NCBI GenBank assembly: GCA_021792255.1
Contig: JAJYUZ010000004.1
Span: 1 to 64,000 of the forward strand
Direction: 5' to 3'
DNA: 64,000 nt
Origin: Thermoplasmata archaeon
GTDB taxonomy: Archaea; Thermoplasmatota; Thermoplasmata; Thermoplasmatales; GCA-001856825
Of the stretch, positions 47,101 through 58,249 are shown one piece after another. Numbering within the stretch: position 1 is the stretch's first letter; each line of letters opens with the position of its first letter. The notes under the pieces are model-generated. The model was given only the letters and a program-made list of their open reading frames with translations. It made no database searches and had not been told where the DNA came from. A program made the translations under genes and the position numbers.

Positions 47101-47769
47101 ACAGAGGATGGTGTAATCCCTGACCTGATAATCAATCCCCATTCCATTCCGAGCAGAATGACAGTCGGTCACCTCCTAGAGACCATTGGGGGGAAAGTGG
47201 GTGCCCTTGAAGGGAGATCCATTAATGGTACCGTTTTCGAAGGGGAACCTGAGGAATCCCTGAGGGAATCTCTGGAGAGAAACGGATTCAAGTTTTCTGG
47301 AAGAGAGACGATGTACGATGGAGTGACGGGAAGGAAATTCAGGGCCGATATATTCATCGGAGTTGTCTACTATCAAAAACTCCACCACATGGTCGCCGGG
47401 AAATTCCACGCAAGGTCTAGAGGGCCAGTCCAGATTCTGACTAGGCAGCCAACAGAGGGAAGGTCAAGACAGGGAGGACTTAGGTTTGGAGAAATGGAGA
47501 GAGATACTCTCATTGGCCACGGTGCAGCCATGGCAATCAAGGATAGACTACTGGATCAGAGCGACGGATTTGCAGTTTATGTCTGCGGTGACCCAGACTG
47601 TGGTCACGTGGCAGTCTACGACTACAAGACTCACCAACTCAGGTGCCCGGTCTGCGGAAACACAAGCAACATCAGGCCGGTCGAAACGAGCTATGCGTTC
47701 AAACTGATGAGGGACGAACTGATGTCACTTGGTGTTGTCATGAGATTAAGGCTGGGTGATCTTAAATGA
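44152..47769 (+). CDS. rpoB: DNA-directed RNA polymerase subunit B (fused B''-B')
   Basis: A 1205-residue second-largest subunit in one piece, unlike the B''/B' split of methanogens and haloarchaea. The [13 protein letters not shown] segment, the catalytic-domain GQKGV and MTVGHLLE, a zinc-binding CPNCGTYL...CLKC and the C-terminal RCPVCGN cysteines are all present. It overlaps rpoA1 by 4 nt. The unsplit form matches Thermoplasma and Thermococcales. Confidence 0.97.
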   Translation: MYSILNTFFKEMEVVNHQLVSYNDFIPTDDNSDSGMQRVFDTLRVTEDDLPGEMKLDRSKTGGLDIRIRFGRPKNSESPEPTVSIELPKIREPTGSENYITPLEARLRDLNYMAPLFLDFTVLEEDNEVRNEKIKIGEFPVMVRSKICILHKNNTDEFIRRINLRKDERIRGMTEDELLSLPYEKKLQLLGEDPQDAGGYFIIGGTERTLISMEDLAPNKIIVEYEEKYDSRVEVAKIFSQKEGYRALIAVERKADGILTVSVPSIAGTIPLVVLMKALGVDKDKDIYDSIVTDERMIPIVLANIEDSENTELYPPTGIMSERDAINYLEKRFAAGQAKEFREKKMSQILDKNLLPHLGDSLQDRTKKGIYLGRMARALLELYLGVRKEDDKDHLANKRIKLSGDLLEELFRSSAQALLKDLKGQLEKTYNRKRGIRLNAAVRQDVLNEKLKHAISTGNWIGGRTGVSQLLERTSYIATLSHLRRISSPLTRSQPHFEARDLHPTQWGRMCPNETPEGQNCGLVKNASLVIDITEGYPEENIIEMLKKMGLEEILGERPGLSRIYVNGNLIGYHKDGQSVVSDIRKKRRSGNLSSQVNIRFDDTTNEVIINTDKGRIRRPLVVAYNGKIKFNSTMRENLISGKMGIKDLISNGVIEWLDAEEEENSLVAIYPYEKPLKCPNCGTYLYSDLTEWTNPGEESVKLKCLKCNNQFEGKKSYGQEHTHMEIDPMMIQGVVVGVIPYAEHNQSPRVTMGAAMTKQSLGLSSSNYRLRPDTRGHVLHYPQKPLVTTGAARYIKYNRRPSGQNAVVALISYHNYNIQDAVIVNKASVERGFGRSAFFRTYKAEEKRYPGGQEDKFEIPPPEVRGVRSEESYRNIDENGMVSPETYVSGGDVIVGKTSPPRFMEEEQKISIQKRRESSITNRSGETGHIDSVILTVSENNSRLLKVKVRDDRIPELGDKFASRHGQKGVIGAIIPQEDMPFTEDGVIPDLIINPHSIPSRMTVGHLLETIGGKVGALEGRSINGTVFEGEPEESLRESLERNGFKFSGRETMYDGVTGRKFRADIFIGVVYYQKLHHMVAGKFHARSRGPVQILTRQPTEGRSRQGGLRFGEMERDTLIGHGAAMAIKDRLLDQSDGFAVYVCGDPDCGHVAVYDYKTHQLRCPVCGNTSNIRPVETSYAFKLMRDELMSLGVVMRLRLGDLK

Positions 47770-50414
47770 AGGTAGAGATTTCAAAGGGAATTGAGGAACT
47801 AAAATTCGCACTGCTATCCCCAGAAGAGATCAGAAGAATGTCTTCAGTAAAGGTGATAACTCCAGACACCTATGATGACGATGGTTATCCAATAGAAAAG
47901 GGACTTATGGACCCCTCAATGGGAGTGATCGAACCGGGACTGAAGTGCAAAACGTGTGGCGGCAAGGTCGATCAGTGCCCTGGACACTTTGGGCACATTG
48001 AGCTGGCCATGCCTGTAGTGCACATAGGATTCATCAAGGAAATATACTCGATTCTTTCAAGCACCTGTTCTAACTGTGGAAGGATAAAACTTCCGGAAGA
48101 GAAGCTGAAAGAATACTTCCTGAGGATACAGGATACCAATAACAGACTGAGTGACATTGAATACGATGACATAGTATCGGAGGTAGAATCCGACGCCTCT
48201 GAGGTAGTCATATGTCCTCACTGTCATTTTGAAAATCAGAAAGTGGCCCTCGACAAGCCCACGACTTTCAGAGAAGAGGGAAAGAAGCTGACCCCAAAGG
48301 AAATCAGGGAGAGATTTGAGAAGATACAGAAGGACGATCTGCCCCTGATCGGACTTGACCCGAAAGTGGCCAGACCGGAATGGATGATCCTGACCGTTTT
48401 CCCAGTTCCCCCAGTCAACGTAAGACCGACCATAACTCTCGAAACAGGAGAAAGGAGTGAGGATGATCTTACTCACAAGCTCGTGGATGTAATCAGAATC
48501 AACCAGAGACTCAGAGAGAACAGGGATCAGGGAAGCCCCCAACTTATCATTGAGGATCTTTGGGATTTGCTGCAGTATCACGTCACAACTTACTTCGACA
48601 ATCAGACTCCGGGCACTCCTCCCGCAAGGCACAGGTCCGGAAGATCGCTGAAGACACTTGTTCAGAGACTGAAAGGCAAGGAGGGGAGATTCAGGAGCAA
48701 TCTTTCGGGCAAGAGGGTCAATTTTTCTGCTAGGACTGTCATCAGTCCAGAGCCTTTCCTATCCATAAATCAGGTCGGCGTTCCTGCGAAGGCCGCAAGG
48801 GAGCTTACAGTGACAGAAACGGTGACCCAACACAATTTCGAGAAGTTGAAGGAGCTAATCAAGAACGGACCAGGTAAGGAGGAAGAGGTCTATCGTCCAG
48901 GAGTCAACTACGTTTACAGGGCCGATGGAAGTAGGATCAAGATATCCGACAAGAATGCCAGTGAAGTAGCGGAAAAGATGGAACTGGGGTGGCAAGTAGA
49001 AAGGCAGCTGGAAGACGGGGATATAGTTCTGTTCAACAGACAGCCGAGCCTCCACAGAATGTCAATGATGGCGCACGAAGTGAAAGTTCTGCCATACAGA
49101 ACGTTCAGGTTTAATCTCGCAGTCTGCGCTCCATACAATGCTGATTTCGACGGGGACGAAATGAATCTCCACGTTCTCCAGAGTCAGGAAGCGAGGGCCG
49201 AAGCAGAGATACTGATGAAGGTCCAAGAGAATTTCCTCTCGCCAAGATTTGGAGGACCTATAATGGGAGCCATACACGATCACATCACAGCTTTGTTCTT
49301 GCTCACGTACAGGAATCCGTTGATTCCACTCGAAGCCGGACTGCACATTATGAGTTATGTCAATGTAAGTCATACTCCAGAACCAGTGGAGATCGATGGA
49401 AAGAAGTACTTCAGGGGGAGGGACATATTTTCACTGATTCTGCCTGAGGGAGTAAATCTCGAGTTTAGAGGAAAGCTTGGAGACAAGAGCCTCGATCCAA
49501 ATGGTACGGAGGGTACCATAAGGATAGAGGACAGCAAGCTTGTAAACGGCGCAATAGACGAAAATGCAATTGGACAGTCGAAGGGTGCTCTGCTCGACTA
49601 TGTTCTGAGAAAATACGGTAATGCAGAAGGGGCGAAATTCTTGGATAATCTCACCAGACTCGCAGCAGGGGCCATAAGTTACACCGGTTTTTCCACTGGG
49701 ATAGACGACGAAGACGTCCCAGGAGAAGCGAAAGCTCAGCTCAGGGAGGTAGGTAACGAATCTGTTCAAAAGGTCGAAAAGCTGATCGAGAATTATAAGG
49801 CCGGACTAATCGGAATGGAACCCGGCAAGACTCTTGAGGATACATTAGAATCGATGGTAATGAAGGTCCTTTCGCAGGCAAGGGAAAAGAGTTCTGAGAT
49901 CGCTTCACACTACCTGGGAATGGATAACTCGACCGTCATAATGGCAAGGTCAGGTGCAAGGGCTAACATGATGAATCTTGCCCAGATGGCAGGTATCATA
50001 GGTCAGCAGAGTATCAGGGGACAGAGGCAGCACAGAGGTTATACTAACAGGACTCTCCCGCACTTTGAGAAGGGAGACATAGGGGCATATGCGAGAGGAT
50101 TTGTAAGTTCTTCGTACAAGGAGGGTCTCAACCCAACCGAATATTTCTTCCACGCAACAGGAGGAAGAGAAGGTCTCGTCGATATCGCCGTAAGAACGTC
50201 GAGGTCCGGTTATATGCAGAGAAGACTGATCAATGCCCTTGAAGATCTCAAGGTCTCTGAAGATGGAAGGGTACTCGACACGGAGAACTCCGTAATTCAA
50301 CTGGAGTACGGGGAAGATGGAACAGATCCGTCCCGATCTTTCGAGGGAGAATCGGTCAACGTGAACTACCTGATCAAAGAGATGTTTGGCAATAAGTATG
50401 GAGGGAAAAAATGA
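47766..50414 (+). CDS. rpoA1: DNA-directed RNA polymerase subunit A'
   Basis: The 882-residue N-terminal part of the largest subunit. The catalytic loop [14 protein letters not shown] contains the three aspartates that bind Mg. Zinc motifs [20 protein letters not shown] and CSNCGR...CPHCHF are near the N terminus, and the clamp region includes [16 protein letters not shown]. The C terminus is the usual A' end, so the split with A'' is at the normal place. It overlaps rpoA2 by 4 nt. Confidence 0.97.
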   Translation: MKVEISKGIEELKFALLSPEEIRRMSSVKVITPDTYDDDGYPIEKGLMDPSMGVIEPGLKCKTCGGKVDQCPGHFGHIELAMPVVHIGFIKEIYSILSSTCSNCGRIKLPEEKLKEYFLRIQDTNNRLSDIEYDDIVSEVESDASEVVICPHCHFENQKVALDKPTTFREEGKKLTPKEIRERFEKIQKDDLPLIGLDPKVARPEWMILTVFPVPPVNVRPTITLETGERSEDDLTHKLVDVIRINQRLRENRDQGSPQLIIEDLWDLLQYHVTTYFDNQTPGTPPARHRSGRSLKTLVQRLKGKEGRFRSNLSGKRVNFSARTVISPEPFLSINQVGVPAKAARELTVTETVTQHNFEKLKELIKNGPGKEEEVYRPGVNYVYRADGSRIKISDKNASEVAEKMELGWQVERQLEDGDIVLFNRQPSLHRMSMMAHEVKVLPYRTFRFNLAVCAPYNADFDGDEMNLHVLQSQEARAEAEILMKVQENFLSPRFGGPIMGAIHDHITALFLLTYRNPLIPLEAGLHIMSYVNVSHTPEPVEIDGKKYFRGRDIFSLILPEGVNLEFRGKLGDKSLDPNGTEGTIRIEDSKLVNGAIDENAIGQSKGALLDYVLRKYGNAEGAKFLDNLTRLAAGAISYTGFSTGIDDEDVPGEAKAQLREVGNESVQKVEKLIENYKAGLIGMEPGKTLEDTLESMVMKVLSQAREKSSEIASHYLGMDNSTVIMARSGARANMMNLAQMAGIIGQQSIRGQRQHRGYTNRTLPHFEKGDIGAYARGFVSSSYKEGLNPTEYFFHATGGREGLVDIAVRTSRSGYMQRRLINALEDLKVSEDGRVLDTENSVIQLEYGEDGTDPSRSFEGESVNVNYLIKEMFGNKYGGKK

Positions 50415-51952
50415 CGACTCTAGCGTGGAAGGACACACTCAAGAAGGTGAAGGAGATCATAGACAAGGCGCCTATAGGTTACTGCCTTGACTATGAAATA
50501 CCTGCCGAGAAATCGATGAAGGAGGCGCTGATCACCGTTACTGGGAAGACATTTGTCGCAAAGGCAAAGATATCGAAAATTACTCCTTACAAGAACGAGA
50601 AGAATATTCTAAAAAAGAAGAAAGACAAACTGAAGACCCTGGTAATGATAGAAAAGATAGAAGAGATCCAAGACGACATTGTAAACTACGAGGAAGTGAA
50701 TGGAGAATCGATTGACAAGATTCTTTCATTTGCGATTCTCACCCGAAAGGAAGAAGCCAAGATTGAGTTAAGGGAGCCGATGGAGGGGAAGCTGAGCGGT
50801 GAGGTCAAGAGTGTTCTCAGACAAGTCGAAAAGGAGGGAAACAGCCTGCCAATCAAAATTGCAGAGCAACTTGCAAATGCAAAGAAGCAGTACAATATCG
50901 GAGAAAAGGACTTTGACAAGCTGTTGAAGGTCACAGTCGAAAAGTACAAAGAGACGGAAGTTGACCCATTTGAGGCCGTAGGAATCGTCGGAGCGCAGAG
51001 TATAGGCGAACCAGGTACGCAAATGACGATGAGAACTTTCCACTTTGCAGGAGTAGCTGAAATGGACGTGACTCTAGGTCTTCCCAGACTCATTGAAATC
51101 GTGGATGCCAGAAAGACTCCGAGCACTCCATCTATGACAATCTATCTCTCAGAGAAGGCAAAGGGCGACGAAGACAGGGCCGTGGGTCTCGCAAGATCGA
51201 TCGAAGCCACTACCCTCCTAGACATAGCAGACATCGAGGTCAACACGACAGAAGGCTTTGTTCTCATAATGCTCGACAAACAGAAAATGCAGGAGAGGGG
51301 ACTTAAGAGAGAAGAAATCCTTCCAAAGCTGAAGAAGATCAGGATGCAGAAGACGACCATCACGGAAGAAGAAAATGAGATAAAACTCTCGTTGGACGAG
51401 CCTTCATTCAAGAAAATATACCAGCTCTACGAGAGTCTGAAGACGTTCCAGGTCAAGGGCCTCGATGGTATTAGGAGGGCAATCGTCAAGTTCGATCAAA
51501 AGGCCAAGGAATGGGTTCTATATACTCAGGGATCGAATCTAGCAGGAGTACTCGAACTCAAGGATGTTGACTTTGCAAGGACCAAGACCAACGACATCAT
51601 AGAGATATCACAGGTTCTTGGAGTTGAAGCCGCACGAGAGGCAATAATAGAAGAGAGCACATCTACTCTTCACAATGCGGGGCTCAATACGGACATAAGG
51701 CATCTCATGCTCGTTGCCGACATGATGACTTTTTCAGGAACGGTGGAGGCGATTGGCAGGCACGGCATATCGGGGAAGAAGGCATCAGTCCTGGCGAGAG
51801 CAGCTTTCGAAATCACGAGCAAGCACCTTCTGAATGCTGGATTGATCGGGGAAGTGGACAGGCTTAACGGTGTCGCAGAAAATATTATAGTGGGACAACC
51901 GATAACCCTTGGCACAGGTGCAGTAAAACTTGCGTATAGGAGAGAGGAATAA
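50411..51952 (+). CDS. rpoA2: DNA-directed RNA polymerase subunit A'' with N-terminal extension
   Basis: A 513-residue C-terminal part of the largest subunit. The usual A'' begins around residue 130-140 here and has [20 protein letters not shown] at about 193-212, followed by [20 protein letters not shown] and a C-terminal [15 protein letters not shown] and [13 protein letters not shown]. Typical archaeal A'' is about 390-400 residues, so some 130 residues are extra at the N terminus, including a lysine-rich [12 protein letters not shown] stretch. The A' C terminus is standard, so this is not a moved split site. It overlaps A' by 4 nt. Confidence 0.95.
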   Translation: MTTLAWKDTLKKVKEIIDKAPIGYCLDYEIPAEKSMKEALITVTGKTFVAKAKISKITPYKNEKNILKKKKDKLKTLVMIEKIEEIQDDIVNYEEVNGESIDKILSFAILTRKEEAKIELREPMEGKLSGEVKSVLRQVEKEGNSLPIKIAEQLANAKKQYNIGEKDFDKLLKVTVEKYKETEVDPFEAVGIVGAQSIGEPGTQMTMRTFHFAGVAEMDVTLGLPRLIEIVDARKTPSTPSMTIYLSEKAKGDEDRAVGLARSIEATTLLDIADIEVNTTEGFVLIMLDKQKMQERGLKREEILPKLKKIRMQKTTITEEENEIKLSLDEPSFKKIYQLYESLKTFQVKGLDGIRRAIVKFDQKAKEWVLYTQGSNLAGVLELKDVDFARTKTNDIIEISQVLGVEAAREAIIEESTSTLHNAGLNTDIRHLMLVADMMTFSGTVEAIGRHGISGKKASVLARAAFEITSKHLLNAGLIGEVDRLNGVAENIIVGQPITLGTGAVKLAYRREE

Positions 51953-52228
51953 ATGGACTACAACTGGGAACTTGGAAGATTAAAGGAAACGGGAAAGTTT
52001 GTGCTTGGAGAAAAAGCTACTGAAAAATTGAGGAAGAAGGGAGGACTGAAGGCAGTCGTCTTTTCAAACGAACCACATCTCAAATCAAAGTTTGAAAACG
52101 TCGACATGGCAAAGTTCGTTGTTCCGATGAACTCGGTTCAGCTGGGCAATATTTTCGGTAAGCCATTCTCTGTTTCTGTCGTCGGGGTAGTAGATGCAGG
52201 CAGCTCTAAATTCCAGGAGAATGAGTAG
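51953..52228 (+). CDS. rpl30e: Ribosomal protein L30e
   Basis: A 91-residue L7Ae/L30e-family ribosomal protein with a divergent sequence: GKFVLGEKATEKLRKKGGLKAVVFSNEP and a C-terminal LGNIFGKPFSVSVVGVVDAG. Its position between rpoA2 (abutting) and nusA is the typical archaeal order, supporting the assignment more than the sequence alone. Confidence 0.85.
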   Translation: MDYNWELGRLKETGKFVLGEKATEKLRKKGGLKAVVFSNEPHLKSKFENVDMAKFVVPMNSVQLGNIFGKPFSVSVVGVVDAGSSKFQENE

Positions 52229-52230
52229 AA

Positions 52231-52662
52231 TTGGGTGAAATAACACTCGATACCCGAAGTCTAGATCTTATACAACACTTTGAGAAGTCTATCGGTCTAC
52301 CTGTCAAGGACGTGATGGAGACCGATGACGTAATTTTTTACGTTCTGGAAAAGGGGGGAACATATAAGCTCTTCACGAACGATGACAAAAAGAAAGGACT
52401 GGAGAGAATAAAAGAAAGCGTCAAGAAGAGGGTAAACGTACTCGACTTCTCTCCGGAACCAGAACAATTTTTCAGGAACCTTTTTTATAGGTACAAAGTG
52501 GTCTCGCTCAACATCACGGCAGGAGAAAGCGGTTACGTTGTGAACGTGAAAGTAGACCCCAACTATAAGGCGTCTGCAATCGGGAAAGAAGCAAAGAACC
52601 TGAAGACTGCCATGCAGCTCGCAAAGAGACATTTCACCATCGCTCGACTTTTCATAGAATAG
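52231..52662 (+). CDS. nusA: NusA-like transcription factor (KH domains)
   Basis: A 143-residue archaeal NusA of two KH domains without S1 or other domains. LFYRYKVVSLNITAGESGYVVNVKVDPNYKASAIGKEAKNLKTAMQLAKRHF contains the second KH signature. It starts with TTG at 52231, 2 nt after the L30e stop, and is the last gene of the operon. Confidence 0.9.
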   Translation: MGEITLDTRSLDLIQHFEKSIGLPVKDVMETDDVIFYVLEKGGTYKLFTNDDKKKGLERIKESVKKRVNVLDFSPEPEQFFRNLFYRYKVVSLNITAGESGYVVNVKVDPNYKASAIGKEAKNLKTAMQLAKRHFTIARLFIE

Positions 52663-52705
52663 ACCTTTCCTACAGATTCCAGCCGAACCAAGAGACGAAA
52701 GCTCT

Positions 52706-52936
52706 CTATTTTGTCGATAAAGAATCCTCCAATATTTCTATAATCTTCTTCTGAGAGGTGGCGCCAGTGACGATTCTTATTCTCGACTGTGACACAGAAT
52801 AATATCTCGAAAGCTGCTTTATCACATCCATGTTTGCCCTGTTGTTTTTTCTTTTCTCCTGAGTATGAACGATCAAGATTCCGTTCCTCTCTTCTATTGG
52901 ATCGTTCCCCGGACGTACCAAGACTCTGTGTCTCAT
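52706..52936 (-). CDS. DUF167 (YggU) family protein
   Basis: A 76-residue DUF167 protein. The family features are an early RVLVRPG strand, the conserved basic NRANMDVIKQLSRYYSVSQSRIRIVTGATSQKKI block and a short C-terminal helix. Function is unknown across the family. GGATATATCC (52957-52966, complement) is centred 27 nt upstream of the ATG. It is convergent with nusA. Confidence 0.85.
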   Translation of the reverse strand: MRHRVLVRPGNDPIEERNGILIVHTQEKRKNNRANMDVIKQLSRYYSVSQSRIRIVTGATSQKKIIEILEDSLSTK

Positions 52937-53130
52937 TTTATCACAATCTGGAACGGATATATCCTCTTTTCAGATTTCAATACAAGTCTGCATACTTGAC
53001 CGGCCCAATTGCGTACCCATACCGGATCATTTAATTGCATCGTATTTCCGCCGTCTTTACCATACAATGAGACAGTCAAGAAAGGACGGAACGGAATCCA
53101 AGAGGTCGATGTTCGAATGAGGATTGGCAC

Positions 53131-54315
53131 TTATGCTTTCTTTGTCATTGGTCTTCCTATGAGATAGAACTCTGAACTTCCCACGATCTTGACTCTCGTA
53201 TTGTCTCCCAGCTTTCCCTTATTCAAAATCACTGGATGATAGCTCTGATCCCTTGCGATAAAAGTGTTGTTCTTTCCAGGCTCCATGAGTCTGACTTCAG
53301 TTTTCCTGTTGACAAAGCGCTCGAGTGACTCTTTAGAAATATCTCTGTGGAGTTCCGTAAGTATTTGAGTCCACAGTGCGGTCTGATTGCTAGGGGGAGT
53401 TTTCCAGGCATAAGCAGCCGTACCTGGTCGAGGTGAATACTTTGTGACATTGAGAATTTCCGGTTTAACCTCCCTTACCACATCCGCCGTTGCTCTGAGG
53501 CCCTCTACGGTCTCGTATGGAAAACCCACTATGACGTCAGTGCTCAACATTCCCTCGGGGAATGAATGTCTGAACTTCCTCACGATCTCAACAAACTTCT
53601 CCACTTTGTACTGTCTTCCCATCTTCCTTAAAACCAATGGATCACCGCTCTGAAAAGGAATGTGTAGGAACCTGTACACCTTTTCGGATCTCATCACCAT
53701 TAACAATTCGTCTATGATAGAACTCGCGTTTTCGGGCTCCATCATTCCCACTCTGACTCTAAAATCACCCTCTAGATCGGTAATTTTGCGAACCAAACGT
53801 GGCAAAGTTTCGGATTTATCTTGCCCGTAAGACCCCGTATCCAACGCCGTCAGGCGTATTTCCTTTGCCCCTTTTTTGACGATTTCCTTTATACCTTGTA
53901 GTATAGTTTCTTCATCGAAGCTCTTGAGTCTTCCCCTAGCAATTCTAGAAATGCAGAATGAGCATCCTCCATCACACCCTTCAGCTATTGGTACTCCAAC
54001 ACTCAGATTTCCTTCCTTCAGAACTGGAAGTTTTCCATAGGATTCGGAAAAATCAATCTTCCTCACTTCCTTCAAAGGGAAATGCGTCAGGCACCCAGAG
54101 ACAAGAACCTCTTTTCCACCTCTCCTTATCTCTTCTATCCTTCTCATCATTCTGTCCTCGGTGTGTTTAATGACTACGCACGTCGATAGAAGGACAGTAT
54201 CCGCGGATTCCATATCCCACACCAGCTGATTCCCCTGAGAAACGAGCGAACTGGCTATCATCTCGCCCTGTGCCTGGTTGAGAGTACAACCGTAGTTCTC
54301 TAGGAAGAACTTCAT
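53131..54315 (-). CDS. CDKAL1/MtaB-type tRNA t6A methylthiotransferase
   Basis: A 394-residue radical-SAM methylthiotransferase that adds a methylthio group to t6A at position 37 of tRNA. The N-terminal UPF0004 domain has NYGCTLNQAQGEM and LLSTCVV and VSGCLTHF (cluster cysteines), the radical-SAM motif is EGCDGGCSFCISRIARG, and a C-terminal TRAM domain is at about 330-394. Length and order fit the archaeal e-MtaB type. No clear TATA box is seen upstream. Confidence 0.92.
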   Translation of the reverse strand: MKFFLENYGCTLNQAQGEMIASSLVSQGNQLVWDMESADTVLLSTCVVIKHTEDRMMRRIEEIRRGGKEVLVSGCLTHFPLKEVRKIDFSESYGKLPVLKEGNLSVGVPIAEGCDGGCSFCISRIARGRLKSFDEETILQGIKEIVKKGAKEIRLTALDTGSYGQDKSETLPRLVRKITDLEGDFRVRVGMMEPENASSIIDELLMVMRSEKVYRFLHIPFQSGDPLVLRKMGRQYKVEKFVEIVRKFRHSFPEGMLSTDVIVGFPYETVEGLRATADVVREVKPEILNVTKYSPRPGTAAYAWKTPPSNQTALWTQILTELHRDISKESLERFVNRKTEVRLMEPGKNNTFIARDQSYHPVILNKGKLGDNTRVKIVGSSEFYLIGRPMTKKA

Positions 54316-54424
54316 TTATGATCACTTGATTGTGAGGTAAGCAACAATTGATAGAAAATTCTAACGACAATTTTGGAGTGAAAATCGTGAAACAAGATTA
54401 TAAGTCAAGAACGAGTAAACATTC

Positions 54425-55984
54425 ATGAGAACCAGGCCAAGTACATTCTCAAAGAAGGGAGTGGTATCATCTGCTAGCATTCAGTCGTCGATCGCTGGAG
54501 CAAAAGTGCTTGAATCTGGGGGAAACATCGTTGACGCTGCGATCGCCACCAGCGCGGTATTGTGCGTCACGCAGAATAATATGTGCGGGTTGGGTGGAGA
54601 CACATTTCTTCTGTTAAAATTCAATGAAAAGCCAGTCATAGATCTCAATGGTAGCGGGAGGGCATTCAACAGTGTATCTATTGAACGGTTCACTAATAAT
54701 GACATGAAAAATATTCCAACGAAAGGAAAAGATTCAGTTTTGACAGTTCCAGGTCTCGTCAGGGCTTGGGAGGACCTTCACAAGAGATATGGGACCAAAG
54801 AAGTCAAGGACTTGTTAAATCCCGCATACGAGTACGCAAAGAATGGGTTTCCCATCACTCAAAACTACTCCGAATCGATAGAACTGAGTTCAAACCATTT
54901 GAGAGAATTTGCAAACTGGAGGGAAATATTCGTAAAAGATGGTTCTTTCCCTCTTCCCGGCACTATATTTAGACAGGAAGATCTAGCGAACACCATAGAG
55001 TCGCTGATTTCTGACGGGCTATCGTCATTCTACGAAGGCAATCTAGCAGACAAAACAATTCAAGGTCTCAACAAACTAGGTGTTGATATTTCTTCGGATG
55101 ATCTTAGCAAACACGAATCCACCTTTCAGGAACCACTCAAGACACAATTCAACGGGTTCGATGTTTATGAAACCGCTCCGAACAGTCAAGCAGCAACCGT
55201 GATCCTGTGGCTAAATATGCTGAGTTTTAAACAACCAGACCTTACTCTAGAGGATATTTTGACAACAGGGTACATCGCATATTCTCAAAGGGATAAATTC
55301 ATTGCAGACCCTGCATTCTTTCCATTACCAGGAAATTTCATCACGATGGAGCACGCTAAAGAGATATCTGAAGATAACAAATTCCCCAAGATCGCGGGTA
55401 ACAAAGCTGGAGACAGAGGGGATACAACCTATTTTTCGATTACAGACACGGAAGAAAACAGTATTTCGATGATTCAAAGCAACTACATGGGGTTTGGTTC
55501 AGGCATCGTTCCCAAGGGTACAGGCTTCGTTATGCAAAACAGAGGTAACTACTTCAGTTTGGATCCAAAGCATCACAATGCCCTGAGGCCAGGAAAACGG
55601 ACCTTTCATACGTTGTGTGCCGGGATGCTAGAAGATGAATCAGGATATCTTGCTTCAATTGGATCGATGGGTGGCGATATTCAGCCTCAACTTCACGTTC
55701 AACTGATCCTCGGACTGATGAAGCAGCAGGAGGATCCACAGGCGGTGATTGATACACCAAGATGGGCTTTCCCTTATACTATTTATGATAAACCTGCCAC
55801 TTTTCTCGTCGAATCAAAAATTTACTCGAATGATATCAAGAAGACTTTTCCAGACAGGGGATTAAAAAACATAGGATTCTCAACACAGCTTGGAAATGCA
55901 CACATAACGGCAAGGCTGAAGAACGGAGTGGTCGTCGGTGGGTCGGATCCGAGAGGCGATGGGATTTCCATACCCGCGACCTAG
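54425..55984 (+). CDS. ggt: Gamma-glutamyltransferase, cytosolic
   Basis: A 519-residue Ntn-hydrolase precursor that self-cleaves before the nucleophile threonine in GDTTYFSIT (Thr334). The large subunit has GGNIVDAAIATSAVL and NMCGLGGDTFLLL; the small subunit has GSMGGDIQPQLHVQ. No signal peptide is present, so it acts in the cytosol. Family members from Thermoplasma and Picrophilus have been studied and lack some bacterial sequence elements. GATTATAAG is centred 25 nt upstream, suggesting leaderless transcription. Confidence 0.95.
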   Translation: MRTRPSTFSKKGVVSSASIQSSIAGAKVLESGGNIVDAAIATSAVLCVTQNNMCGLGGDTFLLLKFNEKPVIDLNGSGRAFNSVSIERFTNNDMKNIPTKGKDSVLTVPGLVRAWEDLHKRYGTKEVKDLLNPAYEYAKNGFPITQNYSESIELSSNHLREFANWREIFVKDGSFPLPGTIFRQEDLANTIESLISDGLSSFYEGNLADKTIQGLNKLGVDISSDDLSKHESTFQEPLKTQFNGFDVYETAPNSQAATVILWLNMLSFKQPDLTLEDILTTGYIAYSQRDKFIADPAFFPLPGNFITMEHAKEISEDNKFPKIAGNKAGDRGDTTYFSITDTEENSISMIQSNYMGFGSGIVPKGTGFVMQNRGNYFSLDPKHHNALRPGKRTFHTLCAGMLEDESGYLASIGSMGGDIQPQLHVQLILGLMKQQEDPQAVIDTPRWAFPYTIYDKPATFLVESKIYSNDIKKTFPDRGLKNIGFSTQLGNAHITARLKNGVVVGGSDPRGDGISIPAT

Positions 55985-56134
55985 GTAGATCGGAAAAGGC
56001 GAACTGAGCCTAAGAAAAATGTCCTTAATTCTCCAAAATTAGTCCGGTTGGGTCCCACTACTTTCTCACAAACCCTTAGCTCTGTGCAGAATTCAAGGAG
56101 GCTTTCGGGAAAGGATCTTCCGAATTAGCAAATT

Positions 56135-56145
56135 AGATATATTTG
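56135..56145 (+). promoter_or_regulatory. TATA-like box of thrS
   Basis: AGATATATTTG is centred 24 nt before the ATG at 56163, consistent with leaderless transcription. Confidence 0.45.
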
Positions 56146-56162
56146 AGACCATTGCTTTTCCT

Positions 56163-58118
56163 ATGCTGATCAGGCTGCAGACTAAGGAAATGCAAAAGGA
56201 GATGAACTTTGAGAAGGGTAAAAAGGCGATCGATATTCTGAAGTCATTCGGTTCTCTCACAGCAACGACGGTCGCAGCCAAATTCAATGGTGAATTGATA
56301 GATCTTGAAAGGGAAATCGGAGGAGATGGTGAGATCTCGCCAATAGACTCGAACAGCCCAGACGGGCTTCACATACTGAGACACTCCGGAGCTCACCTTC
56401 TGGCCCAGGCGGTCACCGAATTATATCCAAATGCGAAGCCAGTAATAGGTCCAGTCACAGAAGATCCTCCAGGATTCTACTATGACATCAGGATGGAGGC
56501 CCTAAACGAAGGGGATATTACAAAAATAGAGGAGAAGATGAGGGAGTTGGCCCACAAGAATTACAAAATCGATAGAAGGGAACTCTCAAAGAATGACCTC
56601 GTAGAACTTTTCAGGTCTAACCCTTACAAAGTTGAGCTGATCCGGGAAAACGTCCCTGACGGTGCCAGTTCTTCCGTTTACGTTCAAGGAGATTTCACAG
56701 ATTTTTGCCGCGGACCACACGTTCCGTCAACAAACTATGTCAACGCTTTCAAATTGCTTTCCACATCGACGGCTTACTGGAGAGGAAAGGAGGAAAACGA
56801 TAGTCTGGTCAGAATTTACGGGACGGCCTTCCCCACGATGGACGCGCTCAAAGATTATTTAAGGATGACCGAAGAAGCAAAGAAAAGAGACCACAGAAAG
56901 CTGGGTACGGAATTAGATCTGTTTGTGATGAGACCCGAATACGGACCCGCTTTCCCACTTTACACTCCAAAGGGAACCATACTCAGAAACGAACTCATCG
57001 GGTTTATGAAGGAGCTCAATAAGAAATATGGGTGGGAAGAAATCTGGACCCCTCACGCATTCAAGACCACCCTGTGGCAGAAATCCGGTCATATGGCACA
57101 TTATCAAGAAAATATGTTCCTTATGGAAATAGAGAAGGAGCAGTACGGTATGAAACCGATGAACTGTCCGGGTCATATTCTATTGTTCCAGAGGAAATCC
57201 TGGAGTTATAGAGATCTACCAATACGATTTAGCGAGTTCGGAACGGTATACAGATACGAACGTTCTGGAGTTACGAGCGGATTGCTGAGAGTCAGGTCCA
57301 TGACCCAAGATGATGGGCACGCATTTGTACGGGCAGATCAGATAGAATCTGAAGTCGGAAACCTTCTGGACATGGTCACTGAGGTGTTCATCAATACCTT
57401 CAGAATATCCGAGGTAAAATACAAGCTGAGCACGAGAGACGAAAAGAACAAAGAGAAGTACACGGGTTCAACAGAAATCTGGGAGAGAGCTACTACAGCA
57501 CTTAAAGGAGCTCTGGATAAGAGAAATCTGAACTACGACGTCAAGGAAGGGGAAGCAGCATTTTATGGTCCGAAAATAGACGTGGATGTCAGGGATGCCC
57601 TTGGAAGGTACTGGCAGCTATCGACGATACAGTTGGATTTCTTTATGGCAGACAAAGATCACTTTGACCTCAAATACATAGACGAAAATAATCAACCCCA
57701 ACAGCCAATCATGATTCACAGAGCAATATTTGGAACGCTTGACAGATTCCTTGGAGTCATAATTGAACACTTTGCTGGCTCTTTTCCACCCTGGCTTTCT
57801 CCGGTGCAGGTCAGAGTCCTTAACATTTCCGAAGGAAACAAAGCATACGGAGAAGAAGTCCACAGCAATCTACTGAATAGAGGAATAAGGGCAGAGGGGG
57901 ACTTTTCGGGGGACACGATCAACAAGAAGATCAGAACTGCCCATGGCAGCAAGATACCGTACTTGATTATCGTGGGGGACAAAGAAGCGTCTGAAAAGAA
58001 GATTTCTGTAAGGGACAGGAAGGACAAGCAGAAGAACATGATCGATCTTAATGTGTTCATAGAGAACATTGAAATCGAGATCAAGAGGAAGGATCCTGAG
58101 CTGAACATCTGTAAGTGA
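56163..58118 (+). CDS. thrS: Threonyl-tRNA synthetase, bacterial-type editing domain
   Basis: A 651-residue class II ThrRS with an N-terminal TGS-like domain (1-60), an editing domain with HSGAHLL (about 77-83) and DFCRGPHVPST (about 182-192), and a catalytic core carrying PMNCPGH for zinc and threonine binding. The HxxxH editing domain is of the bacterial/eukaryotic (SAD) type; many archaea instead have a D-aminoacyl-tRNA-deacylase-like editing domain. The ATG is supported by the upstream TATA box. The C-terminal anticodon-binding domain is complete. Confidence 0.94.
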   Translation: MLIRLQTKEMQKEMNFEKGKKAIDILKSFGSLTATTVAAKFNGELIDLEREIGGDGEISPIDSNSPDGLHILRHSGAHLLAQAVTELYPNAKPVIGPVTEDPPGFYYDIRMEALNEGDITKIEEKMRELAHKNYKIDRRELSKNDLVELFRSNPYKVELIRENVPDGASSSVYVQGDFTDFCRGPHVPSTNYVNAFKLLSTSTAYWRGKEENDSLVRIYGTAFPTMDALKDYLRMTEEAKKRDHRKLGTELDLFVMRPEYGPAFPLYTPKGTILRNELIGFMKELNKKYGWEEIWTPHAFKTTLWQKSGHMAHYQENMFLMEIEKEQYGMKPMNCPGHILLFQRKSWSYRDLPIRFSEFGTVYRYERSGVTSGLLRVRSMTQDDGHAFVRADQIESEVGNLLDMVTEVFINTFRISEVKYKLSTRDEKNKEKYTGSTEIWERATTALKGALDKRNLNYDVKEGEAAFYGPKIDVDVRDALGRYWQLSTIQLDFFMADKDHFDLKYIDENNQPQQPIMIHRAIFGTLDRFLGVIIEHFAGSFPPWLSPVQVRVLNISEGNKAYGEEVHSNLLNRGIRAEGDFSGDTINKKIRTAHGSKIPYLIIVGDKEASEKKISVRDRKDKQKNMIDLNVFIENIEIEIKRKDPELNICK

Positions 58119-58249
58119 GCTATCTGCCATTTTCCGGCATTCCGTCTCAGAACTCTGAACTTCTTCTTGGATGAATTCACGAATCCAAAATTAAGAGAGC
58201 CAAAGACAGTGGTTTTGTAGAAGAAGTTAATTCCATCTCAGGTGATCCC

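Noticed and set aside
52933-53130. 65-codon minus-strand frame upstream of the DUF167 gene
   Set aside because: It contains the probable TATA box of that gene (52957-52966) and shows no domain; treated as leader DNA.
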